From Hypomyces perniciosus (taxonomy: Eukaryota > Ascomycota > Sordariomycetes > Hypocreales > Hypocreaceae): a DNA stretch of 64,000 nucleotides. Below are positions 32,996 to 42,779 of the stretch, in pieces. The stretch spans positions 4,119,501 to 4,183,500 of the forward strand of contig SPDT01000006.1 in NCBI GenBank assembly GCA_008477525.1. Reading direction: 5' to 3'. A program made the translations under genes and the position numbers. The notes beneath the pieces are model-generated. The model was not told where the DNA came from. It saw only the letters and a program-made list of their open reading frames with translations, and did no database searches. Position 1 is the stretch's first letter, and each line of letters starts with the position of its first letter.

Positions 32996-35584
32996 GGTTG
33001 CTGGGAAGTCGATACTGGTAACGAGAGTATTGATGGGGAGTGGGTGGTTCGGGTTGGGCCGAAAAGCTTTGACGCTTGTGAGAGAAGCTCTGAGTCTGGA
33101 TGGTCGCAAACTCCTCCAGGAAGCTACGGGATACAAGGTTAGCTCCACAACCGCTCTCAACTCAGCGCAACAATGCAATCAATATATTCCAAGTATGTGA
33201 GAAAACTACACCTTGGCGCGCCATAGCCAAGGTGCCCAGGACATGCTTGTATCGAGGCAGGCCCCTCGTGGTATTCGACAGATTGCCGACAACGAGATGA
33301 GGGGAAGCCAGGCTATACGGAGATGCGATCGGGCGAAATAACGGTAAGAAACTAGAAGCATTGCCGACTGACCTTAGATTCCGGGAAGCTGGGAGTTGCG
33401 CGAGTGTAGGGAGAATGGAGGGGGAGGGGATGCGAGAGGGCGTGCGCAGTCGACTGCCGCCGTATTACTCTTTTTTTTCTGTGTGGTAGTGCAGGGATTT
33501 GGCGGGGTCAAGAGGACGCGCAGCGACAGAGTGTGTCGATGGTAGGAGGCGCAGGAGAGGAGATTGCGGGCGTGATGGAGCGGACAAAAGCTGGGTGGGG
33601 ATGGGATGGGAGAAAGGGATGGGAGAAAGGGAGGAGAGGGGAGGAGAGGAGAAAGCGGGTTGAAAGAGACGGTGACAAGGTGACAGAGAAGAAGAGAGGA
33701 GAGGAGAGGGCGAGGCGAGGCGAGCTTGGAGGGGGGACCTGTGTGAGAATGGCGAGTGGAGAGAGTGAGGTGAAGGAGGGAAAAAGACAAAAGGTGTGGT
33801 GGCGCTGCGCCTGGACAAGATTTGTCTGCCACCGTTGCTGCTGCTGCGGCGCTCCTGGCAGACGCTGGTGGTGCTTGCTTCAATGCCTGGACCTGCTAAA
33901 GCCGACACACCTTTGGTCCTGCTTCAGGCCTAAATGAAGACTAAAACTCGCCTGTGGCCGGGAAGCGGGGCCTAGAAACGGGCCTGTTGATGCTACGGTG
34001 GTAGTACCTAGGTAAGCAAAACGAACACAGAATATGAAAAGTGACGTAGTAATACTCGGAAGTACGGAGTACTAGTAGTAATAGGGCAACTTCAATTGTG
34101 CCAACACAGGCATGGCCCAGGAAGCGCCGTTGCCTGCAACATACATGTGAGAGAGACCGCGATAATTGCCTCAACGGGGAAACTCTGCTCTCCGGTCGCC
34201 GCGTCTGCTGGCGAGAGGGCAACTTGGAGAGCCCTAATGCCTAATGACGGAGAGGTCCCCAGAGGGCAAAGTATTAATAGCGCTGACAGTTTCGTTCCAA
34301 TAGCCCTGTGAGGTTGTTCCAGAACCATGCAGAGCTGTGAACTCGGTGTGATTTCTCATTTAAGTCCCGGTCAGTCCAAGCAATAATATTGCCCTCTCAT
34401 ACTTTAGCCAAGGCGAGCTGCTCCTGCAAAGGTCGGTTTCATCACGCATTCAATTAGTAGGCACACACCCGATAATAGGTACTGCCTGGAAGGACAATGA
34501 ACCAAAGAAGTTCGAAATTGTCCATTCATGATACACTCTATCCTAGACATCGCTTCCACAACACGCCTTATTGTCAACGACCATATTCATATCTTACCGG
34601 CAGGCTGACGCTCTTCTCCCAACAATTGACCTCCATGCTGGTGGCGCCTCTGTCCCCCTCTTTGTTATTTATGCTCACTTACCACAGAGTCCCATCAGCC
34701 AAAACATTGCCTACTACCAGTCACAGTCCCAGATCCAAAGCGAGATACCCCATTGGTGGTGATTAGTTTCCCTATCGGCGCCTATGGCTCTTGAGCTTCA
34801 ACATGCAGACCACCTGATTGCTAGCTTTTCGTACGTTTCACACAATCCCTGCCTGCCTGAGAATCATGTATGATATCTATCATATCAGATGTCTTTGCCA
34901 AGACATCTACACCTGTATATGTGATATGGGAGAGGGCTCCCCGTAGCAACTCGTTGGCCAGTTAGCCCCCGTCGTGTGCGCACTTATACATCTCGGTTCA
35001 AGCAAAAACTGAACCCGCTTGGTTCCCAGAAGAACTAGCTTCTCTACGAAGTAAAGACCGGAGATGTTCCCCGACTTTCTAGCCCTTGTTGACGCACCCA
35101 TGGGCTTTATGATCCTTCCTGATTCACTCACACGTCTTCAGCTGGACGCACACACCCTTTTAACCTTTGGCTTCTAGATACATGATGCGTCATGTTTGCA
35201 CCTGGGCTTTTGATCGCCAGTGGCATCATAGGCGGGGTAACTCAAAACCAACTACTTACTACTACGAAGCACTGAGTAGTTATCCCGTCTGTTGCCCCCC
35301 CTAACCAATGAATTGATTACATCCCCTTCAGAGTCTTGGTCTTTATCCCCTTCCCGTCCCCCATGGCCTAGTAACTCCATCACCGGCAAACTACAATCTT
35401 TGCCATAGATAAGCCTCGGAGCTGATATGATCCAAGAGGTATCAAGACTTCCACCTCATGGAGACCATTCGTCACTTTTGGTCAGTCATATGCAGAGCGA
35501 GGACTTCTTTCAGGGAAGGCATCAAAGCTGAGTCTTGGCTCCCGGCTGTCGATATGGCTGATCCGTCTCGGAAGTGATGTCCCA
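32996..35584. other. Intergenic region with KH-gene promoter
   Basis: 2.6 kb. The left part is the KH leader and promoter with a long polypurine tract (+ strand, about 33590-33800). The rest has motif copies at 34063 and 35045 and no recognisable gene; frames such as 34571-34762 lack an ATG start or family features. The right end is the 3' flank of the next minus-strand gene. Confidence 0.55.
33590..33800. promoter_or_regulatory. ~200-nt polypurine/polypyrimidine tract
   Basis: The + strand is almost only A and G with short GGG runs and a repeated GGGATGGGAGAAA unit; the minus strand, which is the coding strand of the KH gene, is CT-rich. CT-rich tracts just upstream of transcription starts are common in fungal promoters. 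The G-run spacing could also allow G-quadruplex or triplex structure, which is inference. Confidence 0.6.
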
Positions 35585-37372
35585 TTACCTCTGCCGTAGC
35601 TTTTGTTCATGTTCTACCCAAAAGTTCTTACATGCTCTGTGACCCCAGTGATCAACCCACCATTCCCCAAAGCTGTCCTCAACGTCGTGGTCAACCTTCA
35701 AGACCCTTTCTTCTCGTTTCAGTCCACATACAATGCATGCTTTGGGGGCTGTGGGCACCAGTTTTGCTGTTTGGATATGCAAGTTCTCGCTCAGCTCGGG
35801 GACTTTCAGATTAAATTTGCCCGCTGCATTGGCCGCCGCGACGGCGGATCGCAGGCGTCCCACATGTTCGCGCCATACGGCCGCCACATCTGCCGCCTCC
35901 CTGTCCTCCCGTACCGATTGCGTCTTGTCCACCCCGGCGAGTTTCATACCCTTGCTGCCGGCGGCGGAGATAGACATGCTCTTTGCTAGGATCTTATCTC
36001 GATGCCATCTTTGCTTGCGGCCAGCAATGACCCGAGCGGCCGTTGTTGCGAGGAGAACATATCCCTGAAGAAACTGCACCGATTTGGGGTTAGAGAGAAT
36101 TTGCTGCTTGATGGAGGCGTTCTGTCCTGCGATAGGCTTGAAAAAGGAGCTTCCTGAGTTGAAGAGGTCAGGGAATATGGATAAAATGACTGAAGGAGGC
36201 GGCACATTGATCGGAGGAGGATCATTATCGCTTGATTTTGCGACAATGGGCTCAGAACTTTCATCAGCATCCCAGTCCCAGTTGTCCGTTGGGTCGGCGC
36301 TGTTGATATCCCCTTTGATATTGCCACCGCCACTGGGGAGGTCGTCCCATGCTCCCCAGTCGTCATCATTCTTCTGCCTAGTTGACGATTTCTCTCCACG
36401 ATTAACTGTCGGCCATGCTGTGACTGGCGATGCCGATTTGGTATTGTCACGCTTCTTGGTAGCAACAATAGCAGGAACTGTCTTGATTTCAAGACCAGGG
36501 AATGGATTTCTCTCCTGAAAAGAGGGTGACTTTGGCGGGTTCGGGATGACTGAACCTGTGACCCCAAAACTCAATGTCCCTAAGAGCTGGGGAGGGGACT
36601 TCTTCTGAGTGTTTGCTCGTGGCAATGGTTGTGGAGGGTCATCAAGAGAGAGTAGATCTAGTAATGCCGCAGAGCTGGGAGCCGACACTGGTGCTGGAGC
36701 AGACACAAAGTCTGCCTTTGGGCGCGATAGCACCGGTGCTACTGTCTCAAAATCACCAAAGTCGTCATCATCCTCGTCCGCTTCACCCTGGAGCTCGAAA
36801 TCATCGGCATCAAAGAGCACGTTGGGGTCACTTGGCGTTGATTTCATACGAGGTTTTAGTTTCTTCTGAGGAAGGTCCCATGAAGAATCGTCCTCAAGTT
36901 CCATCTTTGTCGCTGGTTCGTGCCTTATATCAACCAAAGTGTTGGTCATAAGGGGGATTGTCGGGGCACGAACAATCCCGGGTTTTGGCTCTGATGCCTT
37001 TGAAGGAGTAGAAAACCCGCCGATTGAGCCAGAAAATGGCTTGCTAACAGGCGGCGCGGTTGGTTCTGCCGTTTCAAAATCTCCCCATCCATCATCATCG
37101 TCATTTGACGCTCCAGGCGCGGATACCACCTGCGACATTGCCGGTGGCCCTGCGGCCCAACCGCTCATGCCACGCGGCTGATTGGGAATAGAAGGCCATT
37201 TGTCAATAGTCGACGCGGTTGCCGCTGTGATATTACTGCTGAAAGCAAAGTTGAATGGATCTTTCGGCACGGAATGGTTTATGCCACCAGAGGCATTTGG
37301 GTTGGGTTGCCGTGGTTGTTGAGAAGGTGGCGTTGGGCCATTGGCGAATTCGGCGAAGAGATCAGCCGACAT
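35585..37372 (-). CDS. Putative clathrin/AP-1 accessory protein (ppk6-like, no kinase domain)
   Basis: Intronless, 595 aa from MSADLFAEF (an in-frame ATG seven codons upstream is less likely). From memory, similar fungal proteins are named ppk6 kinases, yet no glycine loop, HRD or APE motif is present; the only DFG is inside DDDDFGDF. The disordered N-terminal two thirds carry acidic hydrophobic peptides fitting the gamma-ear consensus: WGDF at 96-99 and FGDF at 205-208, each after four Asp, plus WGAW at 339-342. LLSLD at 240-244 fits the clathrin-box rule. The C-terminal 200 residues look folded, with a helical block (FLQGYVLLATTAARVIAGRK) and a CxxC...HxxC pair (CIVC, HRAC) that could bind zinc. 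It lies divergently from a TBC RabGAP. Role inferred: endosome/trans-Golgi clathrin traffic. Confidence 0.85.
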   Translation of the reverse strand: MSADLFAEFANGPTPPSQQPRQPNPNASGGINHSVPKDPFNFAFSSNITAATASTIDKWPSIPNQPRGMSGWAAGPPAMSQVVSAPGASNDDDDGWGDFETAEPTAPPVSKPFSGSIGGFSTPSKASEPKPGIVRAPTIPLMTNTLVDIRHEPATKMELEDDSSWDLPQKKLKPRMKSTPSDPNVLFDADDFELQGEADEDDDDFGDFETVAPVLSRPKADFVSAPAPVSAPSSAALLDLLSLDDPPQPLPRANTQKKSPPQLLGTLSFGVTGSVIPNPPKSPSFQERNPFPGLEIKTVPAIVATKKRDNTKSASPVTAWPTVNRGEKSSTRQKNDDDWGAWDDLPSGGGNIKGDINSADPTDNWDWDADESSEPIVAKSSDNDPPPINVPPPSVILSIFPDLFNSGSSFFKPIAGQNASIKQQILSNPKSVQFLQGYVLLATTAARVIAGRKQRWHRDKILAKSMSISAAGSKGMKLAGVDKTQSVREDREAADVAAVWREHVGRLRSAVAAANAAGKFNLKVPELSENLHIQTAKLVPTAPKACIVCGLKREERVLKVDHDVEDSFGEWWVDHWGHRACKNFWVEHEQKLRQR

Positions 37373-37883
37373 TATTGCAGCAGACTTATACACTCATGCT
37401 TTTTGAAGGACAGAAGGAGGGTGTGGAGGAGAAGACTTGGACAGTGTCCTGCGTCGTTAACAATAGTATCCCATTGAGGACGAGAATGTCAAGCACGGGA
37501 ACTAAATAGCCAGGCTGGACATTCGCGTAGGGAACGCCGGGGGCTTATAGGGAGCTGATAGGGGCCTGCGCCACCGATTTAGCACCCCGGCTCCGCTGTC
37601 ACAGGGCACCACGTCGATCCGTGGTGGGCATGTCAGGGACTTAGGGACCTGCAGGGCATCCAAGAGCGGGGCTGTGGCTCCCGCTTGTTCAGCCTTTCGC
37701 TTGACAACATTCATTGATCATCAACTTAGCTCATCTGTATATGCACTTGACACTTCACGGTTAACCCCCTTTCAGCGATCGCCTGCTTCATTGATGGCTT
37801 GACGGACTCGTCGTATGGAAAAGACCGATTGTGCAACCTGACTTGGGCTTGTCCCTGGGGCAACCCTCCTGGATATTATCACG
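37373..37883. promoter_or_regulatory. Bidirectional promoter region, clathrin-motif protein / TBC RabGAP
   Basis: 511 bp between two divergent start codons, holding both leaders and promoters. No TATA box or motif copy stands out. Confidence 0.5.
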
Positions 37884-40362
37884 ATGAGGTCACTTGCGGA
37901 GACACAGTGAGTGACGGACGGGTCGCATTTGGGCACAGACAGGGATGCTGACTCTGGTATCAAGAGCAAGATGGCAAGCAACACAGAGCCACAGTTCCAG
38001 TATCGCCGACCTGCAGCGAGCTGTAAGATGCAATGGGTCTTCGAGTCCTTGCTTGTCAGGCTGTCGCTCTGTTTGCTGGAAGGTGAGCTCATTCTTTGCT
38101 GGGACATGGGAACCTCGGATGTTGACATTAGAAGAAAGATCTTTCTCCTCTCCAGTGACGGTGATGGGGCGAGTTGGTTCCACGTTCTTCGTGAAGGGAG
38201 AGAGCAGTACAATGAGCGGCGTGATCATTTTCTCAAGTTTATCAAACACCCCGAGAGTCTCACCGAGCTCGCTATCGATCCTCTAGCAGATGATCCTGAG
38301 GTTTGTCAGTTTAACTTCAGTTGTAGAGTTTGAATCCTTAACATGTAACAGTCTCCTTGGAACACGGTTCGCGAAGACGAAGCGATTAGGGCGGAGATCT
38401 TGCAGGATGTGCAAAGACTTCCCGACGAGGCCAACTACCATGAAGATCATATGCAGCTTATGATCCTCGACATTCTCTTCATCTACTGCAAAGTGAATCC
38501 AGACGGAGGCGGCTATCGTCAAGGCATGCATGAACTTTTGGCGCCAATAGTGCATGTTGTGGAACAGGATGCCTTGGATCGCGCAGCGGTTCCAGCCGAT
38601 GAGCTCGTGGATGAATCCTTGCTTGAAACGATCGATTTTTCATTTATCGAGCATGATTCATACGTCCTATTCTCTCAGTTTATGGAACATGCCCACTCGT
38701 TTTATGAAGTCAGGGATACGGCCAGCCAGCTGGCAGGCGCACCATCAACGTCTCGTTTACCAGAGCAAACCTCGGCAATTGTGGAGCGGAGCAAGTTCAT
38801 TCATGAAGTCTGTTTACAAAAGATCGACCCTAAGTTGGCCGCTCATCTTTCAAGCATAGAGATTTTGCCTCAGATATTTCTCATGTGCGTATTCTGATAT
38901 GAACTTATGTGGATGGGCGTTTGCATTGGGACTGACAAATCACACAGTCGATGGATCCGACTCCTCTTCAGCAGGGAATTTCCCTTTAATCAATTCCTAG
39001 TTCTTTGGGACACCATTTTCGCTATTGATCCTTCTTTAGACCTGATAGATCTTATTTGTTGCGCTATGTTGATTCGCATCCGTTGGCAACGTAAGTATCT
39101 TTGCTTGTGTATCCATATAATAAGACACTAACCATCATTTCATATCAGTATTAGAATCAGACTATTCCGTGTGTCTTCAGCTACTTTTGAAGTACCCTCC
39201 ACCAGCCCAACCACATGGGCCCTTTACCTTTGTTGACGATGCACTTTATTTACGCAATCATATGAACCCATCAGGCGGCGCCTCTCTTATCATGAAGTAT
39301 ACTGGAAAGATGCCCAAAGTGCCCAAGAGCTCTGAACCTGCCGAGGTGGTTACCTCACCATTACCGGGGCTGCATTCCATTCGTCGAAAAGGTCTAGGAT
39401 TGAAATCACCAATCCGCTCCCCGAAAGCCCTTCAACATCAAGTTGGAGTTGAGAACATATTCCAAGGAGTCCTTGAGAGAGGGGAGAAATTAGGGATCAA
39501 CCAAGCAGTAAGGGATGCCGTGGGTGAGATCAAGCGAAACGTGCAAGGACTCAACGAGGCTCGACACTTGCTACATTCCCCTAGAGCGGTTCCTTCCGAT
39601 GAAGGCGCTGCAGAGACGCTGGCTGCTATGGAGAGACGAAACAAACAACTGGCAGCTTTCCTCAACGAAACCGTGACGAACCTCAGGGCCATGTCTATGT
39701 CCAGTTTAGACGATAAGGCTAAGAGCCTCGAACTTATAGAGATTGCGGCAGCCAAGATTCAGTTTGTGCAGATCTATTTGGAAGACCCTTCTATGGAAGT
39801 GCCAATTATGAACTTGCCGGCGATTGATGAGGTTCAAGCGGTAGCGGCAAAAACAGACGATAAGAATGACGACAAGGTACTGAAGAAGGAAAATATGCCA
39901 CCATCGTCAGCCGGACTCGCTAAGACGAAAGTGGCGACGCTGAGTTTAGTCACGATTAAGCCCTCTGCGAACGCATCAGTGGGGGCAGATACGACTACAA
40001 AGCACGATTCGCACCTCAATGCCACAGGTACGAGTGGCGACAATAATGTATCAACCGACGCGACGCTAAGGGAAACACCTCCTCCCATGCAACCTTCTCC
40101 CATACCCGCTAGATCAACTATCGCCCAGTCCTCGTTCTCATGGATGCTGGAGCCGGATGAATCGGGTCCTGCCCCGACGCCGCCGCCGGGAAGGTCATCA
40201 CCGAGACACCACAGGAAACGAGGGTCGAACAATGCCAGCCGAGAGAAGAATGCGTTTCTGTTTGGGGAAGTAACGACGGTTGAAATAGACGCAAGGGACC
40301 CCCTCGGGTCTGGTGATATTTTTGGTATGGAACCAATTCAGAAGGCGAAGGTAGGTAAGTGA
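37884..40362 (+). CDS. TBC domain Rab GTPase-activating protein (TBC1D5-like)
   Basis: Six exons: 37884-37906, 37965-38082, 38139-38300, 38352-38884, 38948-39090 and 39149-40362 (730 aa). All five introns are 51-63 bp and most have an obvious branch site such as GCTGAC or CACTAAC. The TBC domain spans about residues 30-360: GCRSVCWK near its start, the arginine-finger motif DVQRL (Arg123) and the glutamine-finger motif YRQGM (Gln158), so both catalytic residues are kept. The sequence around EGREQYNERRDHFLKFIKHP is of the TBC1D5 type; TBC1D5 is a Rab7 GAP that works with retromer. The C-terminal half is disordered and Ser/Pro-rich with one helical block (ERGEKLGINQAVRDAVGEIK). The N-terminal exon of eight codons was placed by splice signals and by MRSL opening the family. 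Confidence 0.9.
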
Positions 40363-42779
40363 GCAGGATTGAGGTAGGTGACAGAGGCTGGGGGGGCGGG
40401 TGGTGTGTTTCCGAGGATATCGATCTATAAATTGATGGACGTATTTATGCATCACGATGATCGTGGACATGCAATGGCATTTTTAGTTTTCCCAGAGTTA
40501 TATTATATCGCACCGTCTGTTTTGTCCTGCACATTATGGCGGCTATATCATCTCATCCCTAGAGGAAAAGCCGCCACTCTAGATGTTATTGCATTACTGT
40601 CTTTTTCTTTCGTTTACTTCAATACTTTCTCTCTTATCTAGAACGTCCCGAAGAAAAAAACATAAAAAATCGTGAATACAAGTGACGGGACAAACGCTCC
40701 GAGCGTTGCAGTCCGATAACTCAAGCGGACCTGCTCGGCTAAGTAGGGTGGTAGCTCCTTGATGAGCTGCAGCATATTCCCGGCTAGGCCGCAGCCTAGG
40801 CAACTGAGTCTAAAGACGGCATAGGTTGACAGCTTTGTTGGCTACTTGGCCCTTCGAGATCTGAATCTCTGTGTCACCACATACACCGGGGCGCTGCTTG
40901 TGACCTGCTTAGGCGAATTATTGAGTAATACGAGTACGAATTGATGGACGACAGATAACCAACAGCAAAGGCAAAGCAGCCAAGCTGGGGGGGTTGATGA
41001 TGATACGGATGAAGCTGAGCATTTCCCTGCTAGCCTATAACGGGAGTAGCCGAAATTCGGTAGATTGGGATGAGATGTAACGCTAAACCTACCTCGGTAA
41101 GCTTCTTTCGGGAACCAAGGGGTTACGAAAACTCCATTCGGGGCGTGACGCGTAACAAAACCCTTCGCAAAAGTTCATCCTGCAGTCTCATCCAAACTCC
41201 TACATGTACACGGCTTCAGACGGTCGGACACTAGAAGAATTCGGCAGGGCGCTATGAAGTAGAAGCTCAGTAGTAAGTATAGGTTGTGCAGAGACGACAT
41301 AGTGAAGGCAATCAAAAGAAACAATAGTGTGGGGATAAAGGAAGAACAAAGGCGGAACAACGGCTGCTCGTACCGCTAAATAGCTCCTAATAAGTTGATA
41401 GCAGTACGGAGTAGTACTCCGTACTAAGGGAACAAAGAATGTACTAATTCAGGGTCTTCATATGGGTACAATACAAAAAAGGGCTAGTGGGAGCTGCAGC
41501 CCAGTCAGTGCGAAAAATTTACGCTTATTGTTTTGGTTGTAGTATGTAATACTTTGTACGAATGTGCAATGGATCATGGGCATGCAGGCTTCCGTGTGTC
41601 AGCTTCGACCTCATGTTTCGTCTGCTCCCTAGTTTCCGCTTCCTGTTGGGGTGCTTACGGAACAAGACTGGGGGGGAATTTATTGTTGATTAATGATGGC
41701 CAAGTTCATTTTTCATTTTCAAGTCGAGATCCGGTTCTCCATACGAAGTATTCTTTGTGTGTTAGTGCATGTGTTGCTGGCTGTATGTGGCTGTATGTAA
41801 GACAGGTCTTCAGACCTTAGCCACCAGGCCAATTCTCAGTCGTTTGCTTTTTCGCTCTGCCTTTATCCTCATTCCGCACTATTATTCTGGGCTCCAAATA
41901 GATTAGATGAGACAGGTTCATGGAAGTTTCTCTAGCTGGTAAAGGGCTCGGCTCGCTTGTTATTAAGCGTGGAGACTGGCCCCATGCTCCTATGACGTCG
42001 TTGCATCAATCCCGAATAGGCATCAAATAGACTAACGACCAACAAGGCAGCATTGTTGATGCAACACTCCGTAGTTATAGTAGCAGCAGCAGCACATTCT
42101 TAGAGGTGGCTTTGTGATGCATTAAATAATTACCTATGCATTTAAGTTATTGAAGCACCATTCACTGTGTGCCATCAAAGGCATGCAACGCCACACACGA
42201 TAGCTGTGTACTCTTGCTCCCAAGGAATTGCCAGATCCGGCCTATCAACTTACAAAATGGTCTAGAATTGAGTCCTGAGAGGTACATAGACACTACTCCG
42301 TAGCATGTAAAAGCTGGTCTTCCTAGCCACATACGTAACTTACCTATACGACGTAGCAATGCCCCGCCAAGCCTCTCTGGAGCAGATCGTGGATCCCAAT
42401 ATGCAGAGCCGCGCGCCGAACAGTTTCCCGGCCGTTCCATGTCCCAAGACGTATTAGCCAGGGCCTCCGGATGCGCATTCTAAAACGCCGTAACACGACC
42501 GTTCGTCTCGCATCTCACCAGAGGTGTCTTTATTGCTCGTTCTGTGCTGCCAATTCTGCTAAGGCGAGTGCCATTGTTCGATCAACAGCCGCATCCAGGG
42601 GCATTCTGCTCCCTATCTTCTCACATCAAACCTGTGCGCACGGTTGGGCGCCGCTGCCGCTCTCTGGATTCTGTCCTCCCAAGGGTCTCGTGTGTTTCGT
42701 CTGTTTTGTTGTGCATCTGCTCTGCGCCTGCGTCTGCATCTAGGCCTGTGTGACAGCGCCCTGGCGCAAGGCCGGCACG
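40363..42779. other. Intergenic region with motif copies and 5S-like patch
   Basis: 2.4 kb with no supported protein gene. It contains motif copies at 41405, 41415, 41742 and 42294, a short stretch near 40700-40790 faintly like 5S rRNA, and near the right end the leader of the next + strand gene with pyrimidine-rich runs. Confidence 0.55.
41405..41423. repeat. Inverted TACGGAGTA / TACTCCGTA pair, 1-nt spacer
   Basis: A + copy at 41405-41413 and a - copy at 41415-41423 are separated by one G, forming a 19-bp near-perfect inverted repeat. Confidence 0.9.

Noticed and set aside
35585..37372. Serine/threonine kinase call for the ppk6-like protein
   Set aside because: None of the kinase subdomain motifs is present; the lone DFG belongs to an acidic FGDF peptide.
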